This document shows, piece by piece, positions 1 through 9,108 of a stretch of 64,000 nt of DNA. A program made the translations under genes and the position numbers. The notes under the pieces were generated by a model. The model did no database searches and was not told the DNA's origin. It worked only from the letters and a program-made list of their open reading frames with translations. The stretch is from G965200765 sp965203865 (GTDB lineage: Bacteria > Pseudomonadota > Gammaproteobacteria > Arenicellales > JAJDZL01). Numbering within the stretch: the stretch's first letter is position 1; each line of letters opens with the position of its first letter. The DNA is taken from NCBI GenBank assembly GCA_965203865.1, contig OZ241916.1, forward strand, positions 682,001 to 746,000. Direction: 5' to 3'.

Positions 1-168
1 TAGTGAGGGCTTGTTTTTGCGGTACAGGAAACAGTCCGATGTGCCGCTTTATTCACAGTGCATACGGCACCGAGTTAAAATAACAATATACCCATACTGT
101 TAGTAATTTATACTAAAACCAAGTTGAGAACTTTCTGAAACTCGATAAAAAACATTTCTGGAGGAAAA

Positions 169-1116
169 ATGAATAGATTAATCAGGTCATATATCACAAT
201 CTGCGCAGTGGCATTATGCATGGTTTCAACGTCCTGGGCAGCAGATCCGGCAAGTTGCAAAGATGTTCGTTTCTCGGATGTTGGCTGGACGGATATAACT
301 TCAACAACAGCTGCCACATCGGTGGTTCTGGCAGGTCTGGGATACAACCCCAGTGCGACCGTGCTTTCCGTCCCTGTAACTTACGTCAGTATGAAGAATA
401 ACGACATTGATGTGTTCCTGGGCAACTGGATGCCTACAATGGAAGCGGATATCGCACCTTACCGCGACGACGGTTCTGTAGAAACAGTAGCCAAAAATCT
501 GGTTGGAGCAAAATACACTCTCGCCGTGAATCAGCATGCTGCAGACATGGGAGTGAAAGACTTCGGTGACATCGCCAAAATAAAGGACGCAATAGACGGA
601 AAGATCTACGGTATCGAGCCCGGCAACGACGGCAATCGCTTGATTCAGTCGATGATTGATAGCAATGCATTTGGTCTGGCAGGGTTTGAAGTGGTTGAGT
701 CTAGCGAGCAGGGCATGCTGGCCCAAGTTGCAAGAGCTGACCGTCGTAAAGAGCCGGTAGTTTTCCTGGGATGGGAGCCGCATCCTATGAATGCGAATTT
801 TCAGCTCACTTATCTCAGTGGCGGGGACGAGTATTTCGGTCCGAATTTCGGCGGTGCCGAGGTCTTTACAAACACACGAGCAGGCTACTTGAACGAGTGC
901 CCGAATCTTGGCAAGTTTTTCAAAAATTTGGAGTTCACACTTGCCATGGAAAACGAGATTATGGGTGCGATCCTGAACGACGGTGAAGAACCTCAAGCTG
1001 CAGCAACCGCATGGCTAAAGGCGAATTCCGGTGTGCTGGACAAGTGGCTTGACGGTGTTACTACATTTGATGACGGCGACGGCATGATGGCAGTAAAGTC
1101 TAGCCTGGGCATGTAG
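169..1116 (+). CDS. choX: Choline/glycine-betaine ABC transporter, periplasmic binding protein
   Basis: This 315-residue protein is the periplasmic solute-binding component of a quaternary-amine ABC importer. Residues 1-24 form a signal peptide (basic start, hydrophobic core, SWA cleavage site before ADPASC). The mature part has the ProX/OpuAC-type fold signature: an early VGWTDI segment, VFLGNWMPTM near residue 85 and a late VFLGWEPHP segment, whose aromatic residues line the cation-binding cage in this family. It resembles the choline-binding ChoX branch more than osmoregulatory ProX, but substrate choice between choline and betaine is inferred. The GGAGGAAAAATG ribosome site fixes the start. 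It heads a choXWV set, with the permease 90 bases downstream. Confidence 0.9.
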   Translation: MNRLIRSYITICAVALCMVSTSWAADPASCKDVRFSDVGWTDITSTTAATSVVLAGLGYNPSATVLSVPVTYVSMKNNDIDVFLGNWMPTMEADIAPYRDDGSVETVAKNLVGAKYTLAVNQHAADMGVKDFGDIAKIKDAIDGKIYGIEPGNDGNRLIQSMIDSNAFGLAGFEVVESSEQGMLAQVARADRRKEPVVFLGWEPHPMNANFQLTYLSGGDEYFGPNFGGAEVFTNTRAGYLNECPNLGKFFKNLEFTLAMENEIMGAILNDGEEPQAAATAWLKANSGVLDKWLDGVTTFDDGDGMMAVKSSLGM

Positions 1117-1206
1117 CACCAAGTGCGGTAACTTTGAACAAGTGTGCAAGGCGAGTGTGATTTCTCATGCTCGCTTTGGCTATGCAAGCTTTCTTGATGT
1201 GTTCCG

Positions 1207-2058
1207 TTGGACTGGATAACTGAAAACAAGATTCCGCTCGGCAAGTGGATCAAATCGTTTGTAGACCTGCTGCAGGACAATTTCTTTCTGGTTTTTGATC
1301 TATTTTCCCAGAGCATCGAGTTTATGGTTAGCGGCCTGATTGATCTCATGCTCTGGGTGCAACCGCTTGTCTTGCTGGCAATTTTTGCCGCAATTGGCTG
1401 GTTTTTGCATCGGTCGTGGAAACTGGTTGTTCTGATACTGGGCACCCTTCTGCTTGTAATGAATTTGGGCTACTGGGACCAGACAGTTCAGACGCTTGGA
1501 TTGATGATCGCATCTGCGCTTACTTGCGTAGTGGTTGGCGTCCCGGTTGGCATTGCGGCCGCACATCGACCGCGTTTGTATACTGTACTCAGACCGGTTC
1601 TGGATTTGATGCAAACAGTTCCTGCATTCGTCTATTTGATTCCAACCATGATCATGTTCGGACTTGGCTTGGTACCCGGACTTATTTCAACAGTAATTTT
1701 TGCAATACCGGCTCCAATCCGGTTGACCTATCTGGGAATTACCGGAGTACCCCGGTCCTTGATCGAAGCAGGGGAGTCTTTTGGGGCAACCGCTCGCCAG
1801 TTGCTCTGGAAAATCGAAATTCCTCATGCAATGCCGACAATCATGGCCGGAATTACACAGTCGATTATGCTTTCTCTGTCCATGGTCGTAATTGCTTCCA
1901 TGGTGGGGGCACCAGGACTAGGGATTCCAGTTTTAAGAGCACTTAATACCGTAAACATTGCAAAAGGCTTTGAAGCGGGACTTGCAATTGTCATTGTAGC
2001 GATACTTCTTGACAGAATTTGCAGGCAGCGGGAGCCAGTTTCAAAAGATCGAAATTGA
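1207..2058 (+). CDS. choW: Choline/glycine-betaine ABC transporter, permease
   Basis: This inner-membrane permease of about 283 residues belongs to the ProW/OpuAB family. It has several hydrophobic helices and a binding-protein-dependent transport motif around GESFGATARQLLWKIEIP, the EAA loop that docks on the ATPase. The N-terminus (MDWITENKIPLGKWI) matches the usual start of ProW-like proteins, but the start codon here is TTG: an in-frame stop lies 12 bases upstream and no in-frame ATG fits. No strong ribosome-binding site is visible before it. It lies between choX and choV and should form the channel through which choline or betaine passes. Confidence 0.88.
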   Translation: MDWITENKIPLGKWIKSFVDLLQDNFFLVFDLFSQSIEFMVSGLIDLMLWVQPLVLLAIFAAIGWFLHRSWKLVVLILGTLLLVMNLGYWDQTVQTLGLMIASALTCVVVGVPVGIAAAHRPRLYTVLRPVLDLMQTVPAFVYLIPTMIMFGLGLVPGLISTVIFAIPAPIRLTYLGITGVPRSLIEAGESFGATARQLLWKIEIPHAMPTIMAGITQSIMLSLSMVVIASMVGAPGLGIPVLRALNTVNIAKGFEAGLAIVIVAILLDRICRQREPVSKDRN

Positions 2059-2066
2059 GGTTTGAC

Positions 2067-3248
2067 ATGCACCCGGAAATTCAACTAGATGATGTAGACA
2101 TTATTTTTGGAAGCAGTCCCACGGTTGCGGCCAATTTGCTTGACCAGGGGAAGAACCGGGAGGAAATTCTCTCTGAAACCGGGAATGTGGTTGGGGTTTG
2201 CGATGCTTCCTTGACTGTAAATAAAGGGGAGATATGCGTTTTAATGGGATTGTCTGGTTCCGGCAAGTCAACGCTTCTGCGCGCAGTGAACGGATTGAAC
2301 AAGGTTACTCGGGGCAAGGTACTCTTGAATCATGAGAACAATCAAATCAATTTGGCAAAAGTGGGTTCAGCAGAACTGCGTCAAATTCGCATGAATCGGG
2401 TGTCCATGGTTTTTCAGCAATTTGCCTTGCTGCCGTGGAGAACAGTGGCGCAAAATGTTGGACTTGGGCTTGAAATGCGCGGAATGACACGCAGTGAACG
2501 CTCGGAAATCGTTGACCAGAAACTTGACATGGTGGGGCTGATGCAGTGGCGGGACAAGTATGCGCACGAACTGTCCGGGGGAATGCAGCAGCGAGTCGGA
2601 CTCGCTCGCGCTTTTGCGACGGATGCAGACATTCTACTGATGGACGAACCTTTTTCGGCATTGGACCCGCTCATACGAAACCACTTGCAGGACGAGTTGC
2701 TGGATCTGCAAAACACTCTGCATAAAACCGTGTTGTTTGTTAGTCATGACCTGGATGAAGCAATAAAACTGGGCTCCAGCATAGCGATTATGGAAAGTGG
2801 AAGAATCGTACAGTTCGGTACCCCGGAGGACATCGTGCTGAATCCGGTGAATCAGTATGTAAGCGACTTTGTGGCGCATATGAACCCTGTCGGCGTGTTG
2901 CGCGCCAAGTCGATTATGACTTCAATTGACAAATTTCCGCAGGACAACAGCGAATGCGTTATTGAACCCTATTCGCTGGAAGTGAAAATGTCCGATTCGG
3001 GTCAACCAGTAACAGTCATGAAAAACGGGCAAGAGATGAAAACAGAGAAATGGGACGAGAATACTTCTGCTCAATCCAACATTCTGTACATGGCTTCGGA
3101 TGAAACTTCCATGAAAAACACAATTGAGATTTGTCATGAAAGCGGCAATCCGGTTCTGCTGTGCAAGGACAATGGAGACACGCTTGTTGGTGTAGTCGGG
3201 AACAGTGAAATCTACAGTGCAATCCTGCACCGGCAGAACAGTTCTTGA
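2067..3248 (+). CDS. choV: Choline/glycine-betaine ABC transporter, ATP-binding protein
   Basis: This 393-residue cytoplasmic ATPase energises the importer. From the ATG at 2067 it shows Walker A GLSGSGKST (residues 61-69), a Q-loop in VFQQFALLPW, the ABC signature LSGGMQQ (169-175), Walker B LLMDEP (190-195) and an H-loop SHDLDE. The roughly 120 residues after the ATPase core carry a CBS-like regulatory tail, as in ProV/OpuAA, ending near LVGVVGNSEIY. An earlier in-frame ATG at 2019 lies inside choW; the start at 2067 gives the usual length and an 8-base gap, so it is preferred. Confidence 0.92.
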   Translation: MHPEIQLDDVDIIFGSSPTVAANLLDQGKNREEILSETGNVVGVCDASLTVNKGEICVLMGLSGSGKSTLLRAVNGLNKVTRGKVLLNHENNQINLAKVGSAELRQIRMNRVSMVFQQFALLPWRTVAQNVGLGLEMRGMTRSERSEIVDQKLDMVGLMQWRDKYAHELSGGMQQRVGLARAFATDADILLMDEPFSALDPLIRNHLQDELLDLQNTLHKTVLFVSHDLDEAIKLGSSIAIMESGRIVQFGTPEDIVLNPVNQYVSDFVAHMNPVGVLRAKSIMTSIDKFPQDNSECVIEPYSLEVKMSDSGQPVTVMKNGQEMKTEKWDENTSAQSNILYMASDETSMKNTIEICHESGNPVLLCKDNGDTLVGVVGNSEIYSAILHRQNSS

Positions 3249-3343
3249 ATGAATCAACTTAAGACAAAATTATTTGTTGCAATTTGTAAAAATTTGCTTT
3301 AATTTGCCCCATGTACGAATCACGCACTGCAATGAGGTAGCGA

Positions 3344-4147
3344 ATGAGTGTTAATGCTTTAAGGAGACAGGATCCCAGTGACAATTGGGAGGATATCAGC
3401 AAAGAGGAGTGGCAAACTCGCATCGATCTGGCCGCGTGCCACAGATTGGCGGAGATGTACAGATTCAGCGATATTGTCTGGAATCATATTACTGCCAAGG
3501 TTCCCGACGGTTCCGGTCGCTTTCTGATCAATATGTTTGGACTGAGATTCGACGAAGTCACTGCCTCCAATTTGGTTACACTGGACGAGAGCGGGAATGT
3601 CGTTGTTCCACCCATGACACCGGAAGGCGAAGTCATTCCCATGGACAATATGAACGACACAGGTTTCGTGATTCACAGTGCCATCTACCGCATGCGTGAA
3701 GACGTGAATTGCATCATGCATTCGCATAGTCGGGCCGGGGTTGCGGTGTCAACATTGAAAGAAGGGTTTGTTCCAATGATTCAGGATGCGCTGATGTTCT
3801 ACGACGATGTTGCCTATCATGAGTACGAGGGATTGTCTCTGGACCTGGATGAACGGGACAGGCTTGCGGAGCATCTGGGGGACAAGTCGGTAATGATTAT
3901 GAGAAATCATGGACTGCTGACAACTGGGGCAACCGTTGCCCAGGCGTTTGTACGAATGTATTATCTGGAACGTTCTTGCCAGGTACAGGTAGATGCCTAC
4001 TCCACAGGGCGAGAACTGCATCTGCCTTCGGAAGAAGTTTGCAGGCACGCTGCCAAACAGTACGAGCAAAGTGCATCTCCGGGAACGTATGAATGGGATG
4101 CGTTGCTGAGAAAGCTGGATCAATCCGACCCATCCTACAAGAATTAA
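3344..4147 (+). CDS. Class II aldolase/adducin-family protein
   Basis: The 267-residue protein has the class II aldolase/adducin fold. The metal site expected for the family is visible: HSH at residues 126-128 (MHSHSRAG) and H189 in RNHGLL. Enzymes of this family cleave or epimerise small phosphorylated sugars or hydroxy-acids using zinc; eukaryotic adducins share the fold without catalysis. No sugar-phosphate specificity can be read from the sequence. It follows choV by 95 bases and is followed 21 bases later by a PhyH dioxygenase, so it probably belongs to a catabolic operon fed by the transporter. The substrate is unknown. Confidence 0.85.
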   Translation: MSVNALRRQDPSDNWEDISKEEWQTRIDLAACHRLAEMYRFSDIVWNHITAKVPDGSGRFLINMFGLRFDEVTASNLVTLDESGNVVVPPMTPEGEVIPMDNMNDTGFVIHSAIYRMREDVNCIMHSHSRAGVAVSTLKEGFVPMIQDALMFYDDVAYHEYEGLSLDLDERDRLAEHLGDKSVMIMRNHGLLTTGATVAQAFVRMYYLERSCQVQVDAYSTGRELHLPSEEVCRHAAKQYEQSASPGTYEWDALLRKLDQSDPSYKN

Positions 4148-4168
4148 AAAATTTCCACCATTTCCGCA

Positions 4169-5032
4169 ATGAACACAGGGCTAACGCAAGAACAAATTGA
4201 GCAGTACTGGAGCGAGGGCTATATTGCACAGTTGCATGCAATCAGTGAACTGGAAGCCCGTGCGCTGGTACCAAAATTCGAGCAGGTGCGAAACCGCATG
4301 TCCAGCTGGGTGGCATCTGCCCAATTGCTCAAGTCTCATCTGGTTGTCCCTTGGGTCAACAATCTGGTTCGTAATCCAAATATTCTGAATGCGGTAGAAT
4401 CGCTGCTCGGCCCAAACATATTCGTTTGGGGAGCGACGTTTTTTGCCAAAATGCCGGAAAACACAAAACATGTTGGATGGCATCAGGATTTACTCTACTG
4501 GGGTCTCCAACCCGACAACGGTGTACTGACGGTTTGGCTTGCTTTAACGGATGCGCATGAAGACAACGGTGCAATGCGACTTGTTCCAGGGTCACACCAA
4601 AAAGGCATACGACATCATAGTGAAAGCGAGGATAGCGACAACATGCTGATGGGCGACCAGAATATTCCGCTTTCGGACGAAGAACTGGAAAGGGCAGTGA
4701 CTATTGAACTGGAACCCGGCCAGTTTTCCATGCATCATAGCATGACGATTCATGGCTCCGGACCAAACTTGTCAAGTCGGGCCCGAATTGGCGCTTCAAT
4801 CAACTACATTTCGACTGATGTAGTTCAGCTGAAGAACAATGGCCTTGATTCGGCTATGCTGGTTCGCGGAGTGGATGATTACGGCCATTTCGAGAACGAA
4901 ATTCCCCCGCAAACCGAGTTTGCTTCCGAAGGCATTGCTGAGTATAAAAAAGCAATCGGGATGCCGTCAGGTCTTGGTACCAAGGAGTTTGACATGGCGA
5001 AAAGCCTCATCCAGTACGACAAAATCGCATAA
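4169..5032 (+). CDS. Phytanoyl-CoA dioxygenase (PhyH) family oxygenase
   Basis: This 287-residue protein is a non-haem Fe(II)/2-oxoglutarate-dependent dioxygenase. The iron-binding facial triad is visible as H105 and D107 (WHQD) and H195 (TIHGSGPN), with arginines at 204-206 placed to hold 2-oxoglutarate. The N-terminal LTQEQIEQYWSEGYI segment is typical of PhyH-like hydroxylases. Such enzymes hydroxylate diverse small molecules; ectoine hydroxylase is a relative, but assigning that here would be guesswork. The gene lies between an aldolase-like gene and an FAD-GcvT dehydrogenase, with short gaps (21 and 16 bases), which suggests one transcript acting on a methylated amine or its breakdown product. 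Confidence 0.85.
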   Translation: MNTGLTQEQIEQYWSEGYIAQLHAISELEARALVPKFEQVRNRMSSWVASAQLLKSHLVVPWVNNLVRNPNILNAVESLLGPNIFVWGATFFAKMPENTKHVGWHQDLLYWGLQPDNGVLTVWLALTDAHEDNGAMRLVPGSHQKGIRHHSESEDSDNMLMGDQNIPLSDEELERAVTIELEPGQFSMHHSMTIHGSGPNLSSRARIGASINYISTDVVQLKNNGLDSAMLVRGVDDYGHFENEIPPQTEFASEGIAEYKKAIGMPSGLGTKEFDMAKSLIQYDKIA

Positions 5033-5048
5033 TCTTCAGGAATAGTTG

Positions 5049-7469
5049 ATGAAAACTCACGTACAAGTTGTAATTATTGGCGGCGGTATTATGGGCGTAG
5101 GCTTGCTGTACCATCTGCCCAGAGAAGGCTGGAGCGACGTTGTTCTGGTTGAAAAAGGCGAACTGACATCTGGTTCTACTTGGCATGCAGCAGCATTGGT
5201 TCCGAACTTTATCGGCACTCTCAACATGGCAAAAGTGCATCACTACGGCTCGGAGCTCTACGGCAGGCTTGAAGAAGAAACCGGGCAGTCAGCTGGTTGG
5301 CACCAGTGCGGCTCCATTCGTCTTGCCATCACGGACCATGAAGTGGATTGGTTCAAGTACGTAAGCGGTATTCTGGACTATGTTGGTGCTGAAAATCATT
5401 TGATCACGCCATCTGAGATAAGTGAACTGCATCCACTGTTAAAACTCGACGATGTGCAGCTCGGTCTGTATACGCCAAACGATGGGCATACCGACCCTGC
5501 GAGTAGCACCAATGCCATGGCCATATCGGCCAGAAGGCAGGGAGCGGAAATTTATCGTCGAACCCTTGTAACCGATGTTTCTCAATCACCCGGCGGGGAG
5601 TGGATTGTTACTACTGACCAAGGCGAGATTGTTTGCGAGCATGTGGTGAACGCAGCTGGCAGTTTTTCAGATCAAATTGCGCAAATGTCGGGCTTTCGGC
5701 TTCCGATTGTGAACATGGTGCATCAGTATGTGGTAACTGAAAATCTTCCAGAAGTTGAAGCACTCGAGAAGGAGCCGCCGGTAACCCGCGACCCGGTTGC
5801 TTCCTGCTACTATCGGCAGGAGCAGCAAGGATTGATTATCGGCCCCTATGAAACAGCGAATGCGCAAGCTTGGGGTGTGGACGGCATTGACTGGGGTTTT
5901 GATATGGAGCTTCTTCCGGAAGATCTTGACCAAATTGCCCCGAATCTGGAACAGGCGGCAAAGCGAATCCCGGCTTTCGAAAATGCCGGCATTAAAAAGG
6001 TGATCAGCGGTCCTATTACGCATACCCCTGATGGTGGCTACTTGCTTGGACCAGCCGGCAAATTGAAAAATTACTGGCTCTGCTGCGGTGCATCCATCGG
6101 AATTACGCAAGGACCCGGAGCAGGCAAGTACTTGGCGCAGTGGATGGTGCATGGACAGACCGAGATTAATGTTCGGGAAATGGATCCGAGGCGCTATGGC
6201 GAGTATGCCGACGCTCCCGGGAAGTATGTGGTCGACAAGTCCATTGACGAATACGAGCAAATGTACCAAGTGCATTTTCCAGGCGAGTTCAGGGAAGCAG
6301 GAAGACCAGTGAAAACTACCCCTGTCTATGATACGACCCGGCAAGCCGGTGCAGTATTTGCTGAAGTCTATGGCTGGGAGCGACCGAAATGGTTTTCCAC
6401 GAAAGGCGAAGAAGAACAGTACGGATTTCGACGTACCAATACATTTGACTATGTAGCTGCAGAGTGCAAAATGGTTCAAGACGGAGTCGGAATTGCGGAC
6501 TTGACTGCATTTTCCAAGTACATCGTTTCGGGCGCGGATGCCGAGTCTTTTCTTAATCGGGTCGGAGCGAATCGGGTGTCCACACGAAATGGCGGAATGG
6601 TATTGACTCACATGCTAACCGAGCTGGGCGGGATAGAAAGCGAAGCGGCCATAACCCGATTAAGCCTTGATCGATATTTTGTTACTTCGGCAATTGTTGC
6701 CCAGCAACACGACCTCGACTGGATGAGCCAGCATGTGGCACCTGGCGAGAAAGTGCAAATTGAAGATGTTACTGATTCCATGGGCATGTTCAGTCTGGTG
6801 GGTCCGCAGTCTCGGGCAGTTTTGTCGCAGGTTACGAATACGGACTTGAGCAATGAATCATTTCCATGGTTGCGGGGAAAGGAAATTGAAATCGACGGAA
6901 GCCCTGTAATTGCGCTGCGGGTTTCGTACGTGGGGGAATTGGGATGGGAACTCTATCATCCGATTGAATCCATGAGCACTCTATGGTCGAAGATTGAAGC
7001 GGCTGGCGAATCGCATGGCATAGGCTGGTTCGGTTCCTATGCGGTTAATAGCATGCGTTTGGAGAAGGGCTACAAAGCGTGGGGTAGCGAACTCACCACC
7101 GAAATTACACCGGTCGAAGCAGATATTGAAAGATTTGTAGACTACAGCAAACCGTTTATCGGGCGGGATGCTGTTCAAGCCCGAAAGTCCGGTTCAATAA
7201 TTACCAAGCTTGTACTTGTGAAAGTCGATGCTGACGATGCCGATTGCCTGGGCAACGAGCCGGCCATGGACAAGGACCGGGCAATGGGAATTGTGTGTAG
7301 CGGTGCCTTTGGACACCGGACGCAAACCAGTTTGGCGTACGTGTATGTTGAACCGCAGTTCGCGTCGCCCGGAGCGGTGTTTGACATTCTGGTATTTGGC
7401 GAAAGGTTACGTGCGACAGTTCTTGAGAAACCGCCGTATGACCCGTCCAACGAGCGATTGCGAGCGTAG
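5049..7469 (+). CDS. FAD-dependent dimethylglycine/sarcosine dehydrogenase-like protein with GcvT domain
   Basis: An 806-residue two-domain enzyme. The N-terminal half is a DAO-type flavoprotein with dinucleotide-binding GGGIMG at residues 11-16 and the TSGSTWHAAALVPN segment, where a His anchors covalent FAD in dimethylglycine and sarcosine dehydrogenases. The C-terminal half is a GcvT-like tetrahydrofolate aminomethyl domain (VGPQSRAVLSQVT, YVGELGWELYHP, SMRLEKGYKAWG). Such enzymes oxidatively demethylate N-methyl amino acids and pass the one-carbon unit to folate. With the choline/betaine importer upstream, a role in betaine demethylation is plausible. ATG 5049 is preferred over the TTG just before it. 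A paralogue lies at 33380-35827. Confidence 0.88.
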   Translation: MKTHVQVVIIGGGIMGVGLLYHLPREGWSDVVLVEKGELTSGSTWHAAALVPNFIGTLNMAKVHHYGSELYGRLEEETGQSAGWHQCGSIRLAITDHEVDWFKYVSGILDYVGAENHLITPSEISELHPLLKLDDVQLGLYTPNDGHTDPASSTNAMAISARRQGAEIYRRTLVTDVSQSPGGEWIVTTDQGEIVCEHVVNAAGSFSDQIAQMSGFRLPIVNMVHQYVVTENLPEVEALEKEPPVTRDPVASCYYRQEQQGLIIGPYETANAQAWGVDGIDWGFDMELLPEDLDQIAPNLEQAAKRIPAFENAGIKKVISGPITHTPDGGYLLGPAGKLKNYWLCCGASIGITQGPGAGKYLAQWMVHGQTEINVREMDPRRYGEYADAPGKYVVDKSIDEYEQMYQVHFPGEFREAGRPVKTTPVYDTTRQAGAVFAEVYGWERPKWFSTKGEEEQYGFRRTNTFDYVAAECKMVQDGVGIADLTAFSKYIVSGADAESFLNRVGANRVSTRNGGMVLTHMLTELGGIESEAAITRLSLDRYFVTSAIVAQQHDLDWMSQHVAPGEKVQIEDVTDSMGMFSLVGPQSRAVLSQVTNTDLSNESFPWLRGKEIEIDGSPVIALRVSYVGELGWELYHPIESMSTLWSKIEAAGESHGIGWFGSYAVNSMRLEKGYKAWGSELTTEITPVEADIERFVDYSKPFIGRDAVQARKSGSIITKLVLVKVDADDADCLGNEPAMDKDRAMGIVCSGAFGHRTQTSLAYVYVEPQFASPGAVFDILVFGERLRATVLEKPPYDPSNERLRA

Positions 7470-7477
7470 CAAGACTT

Positions 7478-7500
7478 GTTCAACGCAGCGTCTGCTGAAC
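7478..7500. terminator. Hairpin after the dehydrogenase gene, possible weak terminator
   Basis: Eight bases after the dehydrogenase stop, GTTCA pairs with TGAAC and the inner GCAG with CTGC around a CGT loop. No T-run follows, so it is either a factor-assisted terminator or an mRNA 3'-end stabiliser. Confidence 0.4.
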
Positions 7501-8104
7501 CAGAAAATCTTCCAGATTCCTATGTGTAGCACCAGACAAGCTCGCTGTGTATGTAAATGCCCAAATCATGGGGTAGTCAACTATATTCTGGTTACTGCTT
7601 CTATATAATTCCATTCAATAAGTATTTAGAAAACAAGTTGCATGTATTGTGATTTATCTGGGGCGAAAGAGATTATTTTTTCTTTTTCTCGGCTTTGTCA
7701 CTATTCCGTATTATTCCCTTTTTTAAAAAAACACGATTTTGCGCCTCCGGTGCAACTGCCGACTGTGGAGCAGCGTAAACCCGAGAATTGCAACAGTTCA
7801 GGTTATTAAGCCTGTAAAAGTCGGATGACATTGCCGCACTTCTGCGAGTTTTTACTCTTGACAGAAGTTCTTTTCCTCCCGGTCTGGATAGAGCCACATT
7901 CGCAACTGTTAGACTTTGCTGATTGTAATTGTATTTTACACTTCATCTGAGAACTGCGATATGACAAAAATAAAGAAATGCACACTCTCAAGTTCTTTGC
8001 CTAGAGGTTACGACGGAAATTAACGAAAGAACGAGTTTATTGTATGGAAGTCATATTTTCTATATAGAAATGCATTACGCCTGGTTGCAAAATAACAAAA
8101 TATT
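7501..8104. other. Non-coding region before the autotransporter
   Basis: About 600 bases with no convincing gene. Short open frames exist on both strands, but none has a good start signal, typical codon use or a recognisable product. It is T-rich around 7675-7735. Confidence 0.5.
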
Positions 8105-8132
8105 TTGACAGGGGGGGGGGGTGCGTTATTTA
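8105..8132 (+). promoter_or_regulatory. Putative phase-variable promoter: TTGACA, G11 spacer, weak -10
   Basis: A perfect -35 hexamer TTGACA (8105-8110) is followed directly by eleven G residues (8111-8121) and then TGCGT. A weak -10 candidate TATTTA at 8127 gives a 16-base spacer, and TTTAAA at 8129 gives 18. In phase-variable promoters of host-adapted bacteria, homopolymer slippage in exactly this spacer tunes expression. The next gene downstream on this strand is the autotransporter, 270 bases away. The -10 match is poor, so this remains a prediction. Confidence 0.45.
8111..8121. repeat. Poly-G tract (11 G) upstream of the autotransporter
   Basis: Eleven consecutive G residues lie in an AT-rich intergenic region. 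Such a tract is prone to slipped-strand length change; see the promoter entry for its placement. Confidence 0.9.
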
Positions 8133-8403
8133 AAACTATCACTTGCTTTCAAGAATAAAAAACTGTATAAATAGCGAATTTTTAAGAAGATTCTTTATAC
8201 TGCTAGAATTCTGTTATTCGGCAAGGAAGAAGCTGAAGGCAAAATCCAGCATATTTTTCTTATCAAATTTCACGACTTTATTATGTAATGTAGTTGAAAA
8301 TAATGCTTTTACGGAATTTATTTAACTTTTATTGATTTAACTGATACAGATTGTTCCAGCCATGCAATCTTGTAGCATATTGTTGAAAAAGGAGGACTTT
8401 ATA

Positions 8404-9108
8404 ATGCAAAACTTTGATCGGGGGATTCTGAATTTTCATGGTGTAGTCGGCGGTTTCTCGCATATTTGGAATGCATTTGCATCATTTCTGGTTGCAGCTG
8501 CAATACTGGTATGCGGGCTTGGCTCCGTGGTTTATACTGCTATATACAGCGAAGATGCATGGTCTGTTGTTAATGTACGGGAGTGCTCCAGCAGGGTTGC
8601 GCCTGTGCGGTTAAAGTATCCGAGCAGAACAGGCGTGGACAACCATCCTGCCCGAATCGGCTACGAAACCTATAGTACCGGATCATTCATAGTTCGATGC
8701 GTGAACAATGCCGATGAAAAGACCTATGTGAATTTCGATGGTAATAGTGATGGCTATCCGGATTCAACTAATGGTATGAGTGGTATGAATCTGATTGATT
8801 CGGACGGGGCTATCTTCTACAACTTGCAACCTGCTGCGTGGAATCGGGATTTTTCTACGGAATGGGCGGTCGAGCGCGAAACCGGGACACCGGACCCTGC
8901 TGACTATACGCCGCCGAAACGATACGTGAAAAAGGCATGCACGAGCGATTCGTCCCAAATGTGCTTTGTTGAAGACGACCGAACCTCCATTCCAAAAGTA
9001 AGTGATTCAGACGAGACTCTCGGCGGGGTTTACTGGAGACTGCTAAGTGTTGCCAAGGACACGACAGGCGACCATAGATCGACTGCTTCCGCCCGGACTT
9101 GGAGATGA
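8404..9108 (+). pseudogene. Autotransporter N-terminal part, separated by a frameshift
   Basis: This reading frame of 234 codons starts at an ATG preceded by a strong AAGGAGG site. It has a hydrophobic segment around residues 20-46 (FLVAAAILVCGLGSVVYTAIY) that could be an unusual signal/anchor, followed by secreted-type sequence. It runs out at a TGA at 9106 just where the next frame becomes passenger-like. In the downstream frame, sensible protein extends back to about 9078 (IDCFRPDLEM), just after a TAG at 9075. The two frames differ by -1, as expected from a one-base deletion around 9065-9078. No slippery heptamer is visible, so decay or a sequencing error is more likely than programmed frameshifting. 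Confidence 0.65.

Noticed and set aside
7673..7897. Open frame of 74 codons on the minus strand
   Set aside because: Lysine-rich end comes from a T-rich tract; no ribosome site or similarity recognised.
8143..8325. Open frame of 60 codons between the G11 tract and the autotransporter
   Set aside because: TTG start with no ribosome site; low-complexity, AT-driven composition.
9066..9080. Programmed ribosomal frameshift in the autotransporter
   Set aside because: No slippery heptamer or strong following structure; a lost base or sequence error explains it more simply.
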